Source of the DNA: Lacrimispora xylanolytica
Lineage (GTDB): Bacteria; Bacillota; Clostridia; Lachnospirales; Lachnospiraceae
NCBI RefSeq assembly: GCF_026723765.1
Contig: NZ_CP113524.1
Span: 372,001 to 436,000, forward strand
Reading direction: 5' to 3'
Length of the DNA: 64,000 nucleotides
The translations under genes and the position numbers were made by a program. Under the pieces are notes generated by a model, which saw nothing but the letters and a program-made list of their open reading frames with translations, was not told the origin of the DNA and did no database searches. Below, piece by piece: positions 9,624 to 18,035 of the stretch. The first letter of the stretch is position 1. Each line of letters starts with the position of its first letter.

Positions 9624-10382
9624 ATGAAGGAAAAACTATATGAAATACCGTTAAATGATGCCATGGATGCGGGAGAAGAATGCCCTTTTTGCTTCTTAGA
9701 GAGAAAGGCAGAGCAGGAATTAATGGATTTTGTTCTTGGTTCCTGCGCATCCTACATGGAAAGTGATACCAGAGCAGCCACGGATCAGGAAGGCTTTTGC
9801 CGTACCCATCAAAAAAAGATGTTTGATTACGGGAATGCTCTTGGGAACGGCTGGATTCTTAAGACCTATTATAAAAAGCTGTTAAAGGAGATGAAGGAGG
9901 AATTTAATCATTTTGCTCCACAGAAAATCTCCTTAAAGGATCGGTTGATGAAAAAGGCAGGGAATGAAAATTCCATACGTGAGTGGGTCACATCAAAAGA
10001 AAAGACCTGCTATATCTGTGACCGATTTTCCAAACGCTACGAACGGTATGTGGCAACCTTTTTCCATCTTTATAAGAATGATTCTGCCTTTCGGGAAAAG
10101 CTGACAAATAGCAAGGGGTTCTGCTTTCATCACTTTGGGGATTTATGCAGCGGAGCCGATCAGTACCTAGGTGACGGGGAACGGAAAGCATTTTACTCTG
10201 TCCTTTTTCAGCTGATGGAAGAAAATATGGAACGGATGTCTGGAGACATTGACTGGTTCATAGAGAAATATGATTATTTAAACCGGGATGCAGACTGGAA
10301 GCAGTCAAAGGATGCCGTGCAGCGGGGAATGCAAAAAATCCGGGGCGGATATCCGGCCGACCCGGTCTATAAGATGAAATAG
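9624..10382 (+). CDS. DUF6062-like cytoplasmic protein with duplicated CxxC/CxxH motifs
   Basis: The frame is open from 9525, but that start lies before the terminator hairpin. ATG 9624, 5-6 bp after AGGAAAGG, gives a 252-aa protein beginning MKEKLYEIPL. It contains two matching blocks: C20-x2-C23 with C59-x2-H62, and C129-x2-C132 with C167-x2-H170. The spacing within each block is nearly equal, which suggests an internal duplication with two metal (probably zinc) sites. There is no signal peptide or membrane segment. I believe it matches the DUF6062 family, common in Lachnospiraceae and of unknown function. The gene is followed by a convergent regulator. Confidence 0.7.
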   Translation: MKEKLYEIPLNDAMDAGEECPFCFLERKAEQELMDFVLGSCASYMESDTRAATDQEGFCRTHQKKMFDYGNALGNGWILKTYYKKLLKEMKEEFNHFAPQKISLKDRLMKKAGNENSIREWVTSKEKTCYICDRFSKRYERYVATFFHLYKNDSAFREKLTNSKGFCFHHFGDLCSGADQYLGDGERKAFYSVLFQLMEENMERMSGDIDWFIEKYDYLNRDADWKQSKDAVQRGMQKIRGGYPADPVYKMK

Positions 10383-10386
10383 CTCC

Positions 10387-11232
10387 TTACTGGTTCAGCC
10401 GTTTGAACTGTCCCGGCGTGCAGCCAGTGGTTTGGCGGAAGGTACGGATAAAGTTGGAATAATCATGAAAGCCGGATAGATAGCAGGCTTCGGAAACGGT
10501 GTGGCCCTTTAGCAAAAGCTCCTTTGCCAGGGCTACCCGTTTTACAACAATGTACTGGAAGATGCTGCTTTCTGTTTCCGATTTGAATAAGTGGCTTAAA
10601 TAATACTTATCAAGAGCCAGGGCATGGGAAATAGAATCCAGTGTCATGGGAGTTGTTAAGTTCTCATCAATATAGTTCATAATGGCCTGGGCCTTATGAG
10701 GTCTTGGAGAGGTATTTTTAGAACCGGTCTTTTTATATGCTTTGTTAATTAAAACCAATATTTGGAGCAAGGTCGTAATCTCTGTTAAATCGCTGCCGTA
10801 AGAGCCGCGATTTTTTATTGCCTTTTTTAAGGTCTCTGCCATGGAAATCATGGATTGATAATCTTCCTTTGGCAGAAGAATTAAATTGTTTACTCCCGGC
10901 TCCCGATGGAAACAATCAAGGAGATTGGTATTGGGAGTAGAGTAAGGACGGATAAAGGCAGGATTCACGTGAATCACAAGGCGGGTAAAGGGCACGTTGC
11001 TGGAATTGATGGCTTTGTGTATTTCCCGGTTGGAGAAAAGGATTAAATTGCCCGGACTCATATCATAGCAGGCATTTTCCACAAAATACTGGATATGTCC
11101 GTCTAAAAGAAGATAGATTTCATGGCTGTTATGCATATGAAAATCCACATTTCCTGCGGCATGGCTGGTGGTAAAGTCGCAGCTGAAGGGTTCTGAAAAT
11201 TCACTGTAATGATAAAGATTTTCCTTTTTCAT
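10387..11232 (-). CDS. AraC-family regulator with N-terminal cupin
   Basis: The 281-aa protein has an N-terminal cupin-like sugar-sensing domain (HMHNSHEIYLLLDG, then PGNLILFSNREIH, residues about 30-75) and a C-terminal pair of AraC helix-turn-helix motifs (about 185-281; the second ends with GFHDYSNFIRTFRQTTGCTPGQF). AAGGAGG lies 7 bp before the ATG. It is divergent from the Gfo/Idh dehydrogenase operon, and two direct repeats 21 bp apart lie between them. The likely role is sugar-responsive activation of that operon; the effector is unknown. Confidence 0.9.
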   Translation of the reverse strand: MKKENLYHYSEFSEPFSCDFTTSHAAGNVDFHMHNSHEIYLLLDGHIQYFVENACYDMSPGNLILFSNREIHKAINSSNVPFTRLVIHVNPAFIRPYSTPNTNLLDCFHREPGVNNLILLPKEDYQSMISMAETLKKAIKNRGSYGSDLTEITTLLQILVLINKAYKKTGSKNTSPRPHKAQAIMNYIDENLTTPMTLDSISHALALDKYYLSHLFKSETESSIFQYIVVKRVALAKELLLKGHTVSEACYLSGFHDYSNFIRTFRQTTGCTPGQFKRLNQ

Positions 11233-11251
11233 GGGAGCCTCCTTAAAAAGA

Positions 11252-11312
11252 CAATCTACGCATGTTTCTAGTCAATCTACGCAAACAAATTGCGTTAAAG
11301 AAAGTATATAAT
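11252..11312 (+). promoter_or_regulatory. AraC-type direct-repeat operator and activator-dependent promoter
   Basis: CAATCTACGCA occurs perfectly at 11252-11262 and 11273-11283, exactly 21 bp (two helical turns) apart. A TATAAT (-10) follows at 11307-11312, with no recognisable -35 at the right distance; the second repeat abuts the -35 position. This is the geometry of a class II AraC-activated promoter for the dehydrogenase operon. Confidence 0.7.
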
Positions 11313-11354
11313 AAATCTATCATAGAAACAGCAAAAAGAAAAGGGGATGGAATT

Positions 11355-12374
11355 ATGGTTCGGGTTGGTATCGTTGGGTGCGGTAGCATTGGAAGGGTTC
11401 ATGCCATGAGCCTAAATGGACTTTCGGGGGTCAGTCTTTGTGCGTTTGCAGATATCCATAAGGAACGGGCGGAGGAATATTCAAAGGAATATACCGGTGG
11501 TGAGGGAAGAGCTTATGAATCTTTGGAAGAGATGCTTCAAAAGGAGGATTTAGAGGCGGTCCACATCTGTACGCCTCATTTCTGCCACACGGACTTGGCA
11601 GTGGAAGGATTAGAGAAGGGGATTTCCGTATTTATGGAGAAACCGCCAGCCATCACCAGAGAGCAGTTTGTCAGGCTTTCAAAGGCGGAACAATCAAGCA
11701 AGGGAAGACTTGGCATCTGCTTTCAGAACCGCTATAACGAGACTACAAAAGAGGTCAGCCGTATCTTAAAGGAGGAGATTCTGGGAAAGGTAAAGGGGGG
11801 AAGAGCCTTTGTTACCTGGAACCGGGGGCAGTCCTATTATACGGAAAGCGAATGGCGGGGAAGCCTCCAGACGGAGGGGGGTGGAGCTTTAATGAACCAG
11901 TCCATTCATACCCTGGATCTTTTGCTGCACTGGCTTGGAAGGCCTGTAAGGACGGAGGCAACCATCAGAAACCACCATTTGAAATGTGTGATAGAGGTGG
12001 AGGATATGGTAGAGGCGTATATGGAGTTTACGAAAGGGGATGACCCGGTTCGTGCAACATTTTACGCGACAACCGCTTTTGGATACGATGCTCCTGTTTT
12101 TATTGAACTGGTATGTGAAAAGGGAGTAATCAGGCTGGAAGGTGGTTCCGTCTGGTACAGGACCTGGGAAGACGAAGAGCCGGTTTATTTTCAGGCAGCA
12201 AAGGGGCTGGCTCCGGGAAAGGAATACTGGGGCAGAGGACATGAAGCCTGCATCAGGGACTTTTATCACTGCTTACTGACGAAAGAAGCTTATGGCAATG
12301 ACCTTTCCTCTGTGGAAAACACATTCTTTACAGTAATGGATATTTATGATTCAGCAAGAAATAAGGAGAGATGA
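11355..12374 (+). CDS. Gfo/Idh/MocA-family NAD(P)-dependent dehydrogenase
   Basis: The open frame begins at 11262, inside the operator, but translation most likely starts at ATG 11355 after AAAAGGGGATGG, giving 339 aa. The N-terminus has the Rossmann motif GIVGCGSIGRVH, and the EKPPAI segment (near residue 97) carries the catalytic-site lysine of the family. The C-terminal alpha/beta domain has GGALMNQSIHTLD. Members oxidise or reduce sugars, inositols and amino sugars. It is first in an operon with a second paralogue (coupled by ATGA) and a sugar isomerase. The substrate is unknown; a pectin-derived sugar acid is possible given the nearby GH28 enzyme. Confidence 0.85.
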   Translation: MVRVGIVGCGSIGRVHAMSLNGLSGVSLCAFADIHKERAEEYSKEYTGGEGRAYESLEEMLQKEDLEAVHICTPHFCHTDLAVEGLEKGISVFMEKPPAITREQFVRLSKAEQSSKGRLGICFQNRYNETTKEVSRILKEEILGKVKGGRAFVTWNRGQSYYTESEWRGSLQTEGGGALMNQSIHTLDLLLHWLGRPVRTEATIRNHHLKCVIEVEDMVEAYMEFTKGDDPVRATFYATTAFGYDAPVFIELVCEKGVIRLEGGSVWYRTWEDEEPVYFQAAKGLAPGKEYWGRGHEACIRDFYHCLLTKEAYGNDLSSVENTFFTVMDIYDSARNKER

Positions 12375-12376
12375 CG

Positions 12377-13531
12377 ATGGAACAGGTGAGACTTGGAATT
12401 ATTGGAATTGGAAATATGGGGTCAGGACATGTAAAGAACATATTGGAAGCGGAGCTTTCTCAGCTGACAATCACTGCAGTGGCAGACAGACAGGAGAGCC
12501 GGAGGACCTGGGCGAAAGAACATCTGCCGGAATCCGTGGCAATCTTTGAGGAAGGAACCGAATTAATTGATTCCGGAACCTGCGATGCAGTACTGATTGT
12601 AGTTCCTCATTATCAGCATCCGGAGCTTACAATATATGCCTTAAATCATGGTCTTCATGTACTTTGTGAAAAGCCAGCCGGTGTTTACACCAAGCAGGTA
12701 CGGGAGATGAATGAGGCGGCAAAAAAGAGTGACCGGGTGTTTGCCATGATGTTCAATCAGAGAACCAACAGCATCTACCGGAAGATGCATGAGCTGGTAA
12801 CCGGAGGAGAGCTTGGGGCCATTAAGAGAGTGAATTGGATCGTAACCGACTGGTACCGCACCCAGTCCTATTACGATTCCGGAAGCTGGAGAGCTACGTG
12901 GGATGGGGAAGGCGGCGGAGTTTTACTGAATCAGTGCCCCCACAATATGGACTTAATCCAGTGGATTTGTGGAATGCCAAGCAAGGTAAGGGCTTTCTGC
13001 CACAATGGAAAATGGCATGACATTGAAGTGGAAGACGATGTGACCGCCTATATGGAATATCCCAATGGAGCAACCGGCGTTTTTGTTACCACCACAGCAG
13101 ACGCCCCTGGGACCAACCGATTTGAAGTCACCCTGGAGATGGGCAAGCTGGTATGCGAAGATAACAAGCTGACACTTTATAAGCTGTCAGAGAATGAGCG
13201 TACCTTCTGTAAAACAGCAAAAGGCGGCTTTGATACTCCGGAATGCACCATAACCGAGGTGGAAACAGATGGACTCAATGAGCAGCATATGGGAGTTATT
13301 AAGGCATTTGCCAATCGGATTCTTCATGGGACTCCTCTTGTGGCAGACGGTGTGGAGGGTATCAACGGACTGACCTTATCAAATGCTATGCATTTATCCA
13401 GCTGGCAGGAGAAAGACATTGAACTTCCATTTGATGAAGACCTCTTCTTAGAGGAGCTTACGAAGCGCCGTATGGCATCTAAGAAAAAGGAAGGCACAGG
13501 AGTGGTGTTCAGCACAGAGGGAAGTTATTAA
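12377..13531 (+). CDS. Second Gfo/Idh/MocA-family dehydrogenase
   Basis: ATGs occur at 12371 and 12377; GGAG at 12364-12367 is better spaced for 12377, giving 384 aa starting MEQVRLG. The Rossmann motif GIIGIGNMGSGH, the catalytic EKPAGV segment (near residue 97) and GGGVLLNQCPHNMDL are present. It overlaps the stop of the upstream dehydrogenase, so the two are co-translated. Two paralogues in tandem suggest sequential or reversible redox steps on a sugar, as in oxidise-modify-reduce pathways; this is inference. Confidence 0.85.
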   Translation: MEQVRLGIIGIGNMGSGHVKNILEAELSQLTITAVADRQESRRTWAKEHLPESVAIFEEGTELIDSGTCDAVLIVVPHYQHPELTIYALNHGLHVLCEKPAGVYTKQVREMNEAAKKSDRVFAMMFNQRTNSIYRKMHELVTGGELGAIKRVNWIVTDWYRTQSYYDSGSWRATWDGEGGGVLLNQCPHNMDLIQWICGMPSKVRAFCHNGKWHDIEVEDDVTAYMEYPNGATGVFVTTTADAPGTNRFEVTLEMGKLVCEDNKLTLYKLSENERTFCKTAKGGFDTPECTITEVETDGLNEQHMGVIKAFANRILHGTPLVADGVEGINGLTLSNAMHLSSWQEKDIELPFDEDLFLEELTKRRMASKKKEGTGVVFSTEGSY

Positions 13532-13603
13532 TATTATACAAACTAATTCGAAAAAATATAATTATGAAACAATTGATGCAACAATGAAAAAGGAGAAACG
13601 ATA

Positions 13604-14452
13604 ATGTGGGAAGGAATTCAGTTATCCGGGTTTGCGGATGAAATTGATACGAATTTAGGCAAGCAGATTGAGGTGTTAAAAAAACTTCAAATGAATCATG
13701 TGGAGATGCGCGGAGTAAACGGAAAAGGTCTGGTGGATTACTCCATAAATGAAGCAAGGGAAATTAAAAAGCAGTTAGACGAGTCTGGAATCCAGTTATC
13801 TTCCGTAGGTTCTCCTATTGGAAAGATTAAGATTACCGATGATTTTGCACCTCACATGGAGCTTTATAAGCATACCGTGGAGATTGCACATGAGATGGAG
13901 ACGCCCTATATCCGTATGTTCAGCTTCTTCATGCCGGAACATGAAAGCTATGATCCTTATCATGGAAAAGTCATGGACCAGTTAGGTCAGTTTGTGGATT
14001 ATGCCAAGGCAAGTAATATCATTCTTCTTCATGAAAATGAAAAGGATATCTATGGTGATGTGGCAGACCGCTGCCTGGAGCTGATGAAGGAATTTTATGG
14101 GGAACATTTTAAGGCTGTGTTTGATTTTGCAAACTTTGTCCAGTGTAAGCAGGATACACTCTCTGCTTATGAGATGTTAAAGCCATACATTGCTTACATT
14201 CACATCAAGGATGCTCTTTGGTCTGATGGCAGCGTAGTTCCGGCAGGTCATGGAGATGGAAATGTGGAAAAGATTCTTAAGATGTTAAAGGACAGTGGAT
14301 ATCAGGGATTTTTATCTCTGGAGCCTCATCTGGCTGACTTTGCAGGCTTTAGCTCCCTGGAGCAGAGTGCAGGAGAGAAGAAAAAGCTGAGTGGGGAAGA
14401 GGCATTTACCATTGCCTGTGAAGCACTTCGTAAGATTCTTGAGAGAATTTAG
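13604..14452 (+). CDS. Sugar phosphate isomerase/epimerase (AP endonuclease 2-like TIM barrel)
   Basis: The 282-aa protein has the IolE/xylose-isomerase-like TIM-barrel pattern: SGFADEID at the N-terminus, LHENEKDIYGD (metal-binding Glu), VFDFANF (Asp), YIHIKDAL (His/Lys) and FLSLEPHL (Glu). Such enzymes isomerise, epimerise or dehydrate free or phosphorylated sugars using a divalent metal. It lies 72 bp after the second dehydrogenase with its own AAGGAG site, and ends at a strong terminator. The reaction cannot be assigned from sequence. Confidence 0.82.
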   Translation: MWEGIQLSGFADEIDTNLGKQIEVLKKLQMNHVEMRGVNGKGLVDYSINEAREIKKQLDESGIQLSSVGSPIGKIKITDDFAPHMELYKHTVEIAHEMETPYIRMFSFFMPEHESYDPYHGKVMDQLGQFVDYAKASNIILLHENEKDIYGDVADRCLELMKEFYGEHFKAVFDFANFVQCKQDTLSAYEMLKPYIAYIHIKDALWSDGSVVPAGHGDGNVEKILKMLKDSGYQGFLSLEPHLADFAGFSSLEQSAGEKKKLSGEEAFTIACEALRKILERI

Positions 14453-14481
14453 TAAATGGAATCATAATAAATACCATAAAG

Positions 14482-14527
14482 GATGCCCTGACAGCAGTCG
14501 AAACGACTGGTCAGGGCATCTTTTATT
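14482..14527. terminator. Bidirectional terminator
   Basis: An 11-bp stem (14482-14492 with 14510-14520) encloses an inner CAGTCG/CGACTG stem and is followed by TTTTATTTTT. The convergent response regulator gene stops at 14523. Confidence 0.85.
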
Positions 14528-16055
14528 TTTCCCCTCCATTTAAGCGTTTCACATAGGCACTGGGCGTCATGCCAGTATGCTTTTTGAAAATCTGGCTGAA
14601 ATATTGGGGATTATTCCCACAGCCCACCTGTTCCGCCACCCATTGAATCTGTTCTGCATTCCCTTCTGTTAACAGCTGCTTTGCCTTTTGAATGCGAATC
14701 GTTGCTAAGTAGTTGGAGAATTTCTGCTTTGTTTCCTTGATAAAACGGGCACTGACATAATCCACATTCATGAAAAGATAATTTTCTGCAATCCACTTTA
14801 AGGTCAGATTAGGGTTACTTAAGTTATTTTCTACACATTGCTTGACTTTTTCGATGAACGGACTGCAGCACTGGGGATTTTCATGGGGCTGTTCCATAAT
14901 GTGCAGAATTTTCTCTATGAGCATGTTTTTTAGGACCTCTATATGTGTCTGTTCGTTTAAGGTCATTAAATATTCTGTAGCTTCCAAAGTGGAATAATAC
15001 CGATTTCCTGTTGTGAATTTAATGACCATTCGGGAGGCTGTCTGCTTTAGAAAATCCAGGTTTCCGATATTTTTAATGGTATTCAAAAGCTCCTCTAAGG
15101 AGGCATTGCCAGAATCTGAGTCTTCTGACTGCATCAGGGAGGTAGTAAGCTGTTCAATCTTTGAAATCAGGTTCTTGTAGTTACAGATGGGAACGGGCTG
15201 CAGGCCATTCATGAAATATATCATTCCGTACCTCTCGATTTTACCGGTGAGAGTCTCAATTAAGCCAGAAAGACTGGCATAAGTCGCTCTTACATAGGAA
15301 AGCTCTGTGAAAGCCTTATGGGGAGACAGTGACATCATAAAGGCATCCAGCTTATCATAGGAAACCTGATGGCTTTCAAAAAACAGGATCAGGGTGTTCT
15401 TCACATAAATGCTGTAAACCGTAATTCCTGGCGCGTGCTCCATCATGTAGAAGGAAACCTGATTGAGAACTGATGTTAGATGTTCCTCCTCCAGATAATG
15501 AAGATAACACATCTCATACCCGGTATTAAAAAAATCCATGAAGCCGGAATAGGAATCCCAGGCCCGCTCCGGTGATTCCTGAAGAAAAATCCGCTCGTTG
15601 ATGATATTTGCCAGTACGCTGTAATGAAGATTGTGGGTCAGGGCCTTCTGCCTCTCCTTTAAATCCTGGAACGCCCGGCGGTGATAGTATTCCTTTACCA
15701 CATCCTTCATGCTTTCTATGATCTGTCCCTCGTTGCAGGGTTTTAGAAGATAATGGTGGACCCGGAATTTCATGGCCTGCTTGGCATACTTAAATTCTCC
15801 AAAGCCGGAGAGAATAATAAACTGGGTGCCAAGGTCTGTCTGTGAGATTCTTTCCACCAGCTCAAGGCCCGATAAACCTGGCATTCTAATGTCGGTGAGC
15901 ACAATATCTGGAGTCTCATCAAGAATCATGTTATAAGCCTCGATCCCGTCGCTGCAGGTACCGATTAACTCAATTCCAAGACTGTTCCAGTCGATGAGGG
16001 AAGAAATGGATTCCCGGATCATTCGCTCATCGTCGGCAATCATTAACTTTAGCAT
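14523..16055 (-). CDS. YesN-type response regulator with AraC DNA-binding domain
   Basis: The 510-aa protein has an N-terminal receiver (phospho-acceptor Asp55 in LTDIRMPG, YLLKPC lysine), a long variable middle, and a C-terminal AraC-type double helix-turn-helix (about 405-508, ending VGCGNNPQYFSQIFKKHTGMTP). Its start overlaps the end of the histidine kinase gene by 7 bp. Together they form a YesM/YesN system of the kind that controls adjacent polysaccharide ABC importers. The probable target is the 21-bp-spaced repeat pair at 17931-17963. Confidence 0.92.
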   Translation of the reverse strand: MLKLMIADDERMIRESISSLIDWNSLGIELIGTCSDGIEAYNMILDETPDIVLTDIRMPGLSGLELVERISQTDLGTQFIILSGFGEFKYAKQAMKFRVHHYLLKPCNEGQIIESMKDVVKEYYHRRAFQDLKERQKALTHNLHYSVLANIINERIFLQESPERAWDSYSGFMDFFNTGYEMCYLHYLEEEHLTSVLNQVSFYMMEHAPGITVYSIYVKNTLILFFESHQVSYDKLDAFMMSLSPHKAFTELSYVRATYASLSGLIETLTGKIERYGMIYFMNGLQPVPICNYKNLISKIEQLTTSLMQSEDSDSGNASLEELLNTIKNIGNLDFLKQTASRMVIKFTTGNRYYSTLEATEYLMTLNEQTHIEVLKNMLIEKILHIMEQPHENPQCCSPFIEKVKQCVENNLSNPNLTLKWIAENYLFMNVDYVSARFIKETKQKFSNYLATIRIQKAKQLLTEGNAEQIQWVAEQVGCGNNPQYFSQIFKKHTGMTPSAYVKRLNGGEK

Positions 16056-17824
16056 GATATCTCTCCTTTCTGGCAGCCATCTTCCTCCTGATCACTTGAC
16101 AGGGGAAAGGAAAGCTTTGCAACGGCTTGTTCCTTTTCATTATATAGGGAAAGGCTTCCGGCAGAGCCGTAGGTCAGTTTCATGCGCTCCTGGATGTTAA
16201 GAAGCCCTATTCCAAAGCCATGGGGGGTAATCTGATGGTATCTTAGCTTTTCTAACAGGTTGTCTTCAAACTGGGAGCCGTTGTTCATGACAGAAACGGA
16301 TAGGACTCCGTCCGTAATGGCTGCAATAATCCGAATCTGACAGCCTTCCGTATTTTCTTCCAGACCGTAACGGATTGCATTTTCAACCAGGGGCTGAAGG
16401 GTGAGCTTTAAGACACTTAAGTCAAGAAGCTCTGGAGGCACCATCACCTGGTATTCCAGACGGTCCTCATACCGGTACTTTTGAATGGTCATATAGCACT
16501 GGACCATCTCAAGCTCCCTGCGTAAGGTCACCTGCTTGCTTTTTTGGTCCAGGGTGATCCTTAGAAGGGTTCCAAGGGCTTCCGCCATGGAAGAGATATC
16601 CCTGGCCCCAAGAGCCTTTGCCCTCCAGTTAATGGACTCTAAGGTATTGTATAAAAAGTGGGGATTCATCTGGTTTTCCAGGGCTTTAAGCTGAGCTTCT
16701 TTTTTAAGTATCTCATTAAGATAATTGGTCCTGATAAGCTCATTGACAGCTAAGACCATCTGGTCAAAGCGGGTATGTAAGATTCCTACCTCATCAAAAC
16801 GTTCCTTGTAATCGTAGCGTATGGTAAGCTGCTGGTTCTGCCCGTCTGCCAGATTGTTCATTTTAAGAAGAAGGATATTAAAGTGTCTTGTAATGGAATC
16901 AATGAGGGCTGAGGACAATGCCATGGCCAGAGCCATGGCTCCAATGGTTATGACAATGCAGAGATAGAAGCTTACCTGGAGGGATTCCACAATATCGTTA
17001 TAGGGAATCATACACACAAAATCCCAACCAAGATCTGGTACGCTTCGTTTTACATAGAAATAATTGTTTGATTCTAAATTGACCCGCCCATATCTGGAAT
17101 CAAAGCCTTGAAGCAGAGCCTGATCTGACGGAAGGGCGGAAGAATTGTAGATAAAATGTCCGTTCTGATATAGAATATAGACCGCCTTTTCATTGAGTCT
17201 GCTGGAGCTGGTAAAGGAGTTCATCAGCTGATTGATATCAATGTTCACAATGAGATTTCCAATGGAATCCAGCTTTAAAAACTGGGACCGCCTGATATTC
17301 TTTACCATAAAAAGACCGTATTCCTGGCTGTAATCCGTGACCCATAAGGTCTTTCCTTTTCCTTCCTCAGCTCGTTTGATTAAATCATTCTTTATCTCAC
17401 TTGGAAGCTTTTCCTTCGTCATGATATGGGTATGAACGGATATATTTCCCTGATAAAGGCTCATGTAATTGATGTTGTTCTTACGGAAATTAAAGTAGTA
17501 CTCATTTAAGGTAGTATAAAGGGTCTTGTAAGCAATGGTCCGGTCCTGGGTCTGAGAGGAATCCTTATAGACCCCAAGGCTTTTTTGCATGGAATTGTCG
17601 GCCAGCAGCATATCTGCCATGGTGCGGATATTTTCCAGCCGGTTGTTTAACTCCTGGGCAGAAAAGGAGAGAGTGGTGGCCACCGTCTGGTGAAGTACCT
17701 TTTGATGGGCCTGGGAGGAGATACGGAGGCTTAGGTAGGATGTAAAGGCTAAGAGCAGGATGCTTAAGAATACGATGGACTGAATCTTCTTTTTTAAGGA
17801 TAAATTGCGGAGAAAGGATTTCAT
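16049..17824 (-). CDS. YesM-type sensor histidine kinase
   Basis: The frame is open to 17896, but ATG at 17824 has AGAGGAG 7 bp upstream and starts a normal membrane-protein N-terminus (MKSFLRNLSLKKK), giving 591 aa. TM1 is at about 13-35 and a second helix at about 275-300, flanking a large extracellular dCache-like sensor. HAMP follows, then the His_kinase domain with QMNPHFLYNTLES (phospho-accepting His389) and a HATPase domain with PLVENAIRYGLEE and GIGLLNIQERM. It pairs with the overlapping YesN-type regulator and probably senses an extracellular oligosaccharide, perhaps via the divergent solute-binding protein. Confidence 0.92.
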   Translation of the reverse strand: MKSFLRNLSLKKKIQSIVFLSILLLAFTSYLSLRISSQAHQKVLHQTVATTLSFSAQELNNRLENIRTMADMLLADNSMQKSLGVYKDSSQTQDRTIAYKTLYTTLNEYYFNFRKNNINYMSLYQGNISVHTHIMTKEKLPSEIKNDLIKRAEEGKGKTLWVTDYSQEYGLFMVKNIRRSQFLKLDSIGNLIVNIDINQLMNSFTSSSRLNEKAVYILYQNGHFIYNSSALPSDQALLQGFDSRYGRVNLESNNYFYVKRSVPDLGWDFVCMIPYNDIVESLQVSFYLCIVITIGAMALAMALSSALIDSITRHFNILLLKMNNLADGQNQQLTIRYDYKERFDEVGILHTRFDQMVLAVNELIRTNYLNEILKKEAQLKALENQMNPHFLYNTLESINWRAKALGARDISSMAEALGTLLRITLDQKSKQVTLRRELEMVQCYMTIQKYRYEDRLEYQVMVPPELLDLSVLKLTLQPLVENAIRYGLEENTEGCQIRIIAAITDGVLSVSVMNNGSQFEDNLLEKLRYHQITPHGFGIGLLNIQERMKLTYGSAGSLSLYNEKEQAVAKLSFPLSSDQEEDGCQKGEISC

Positions 17825-17930
17825 GGTGTACTCCTCTTGTTCCGGTTTTATAGTAACTTGTAACCAAATTATATACAAAATATGAAATAAATACAATTAA
17901 TAAGTTGTGAAAATATACATTTTAAACAAA

Positions 17931-17997
17931 TAACTCGGTTTTTTCCACTTCTAACTCGGTTTTGCACATTTACCGTCCCAGATGCAAAACGTATAAT
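17931..17997 (+). promoter_or_regulatory. Direct-repeat operator and promoter of the sugar ABC operon
   Basis: TAACTCGGTTTT occurs perfectly at 17931-17942 and 17952-17963, a 21-bp period, upstream of a TATAAT at 17992-17997. No consensus -35 is present at 17 bp, so activation by a regulator bound to the repeats is likely. The nearby YesN-type regulator has the AraC-type binding domain expected to contact such repeats. Confidence 0.7.
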
Positions 17998-18035
17998 GAA
18001 ATTACCTAAGATGAGTTAACAAGGAGGAAGGTATT

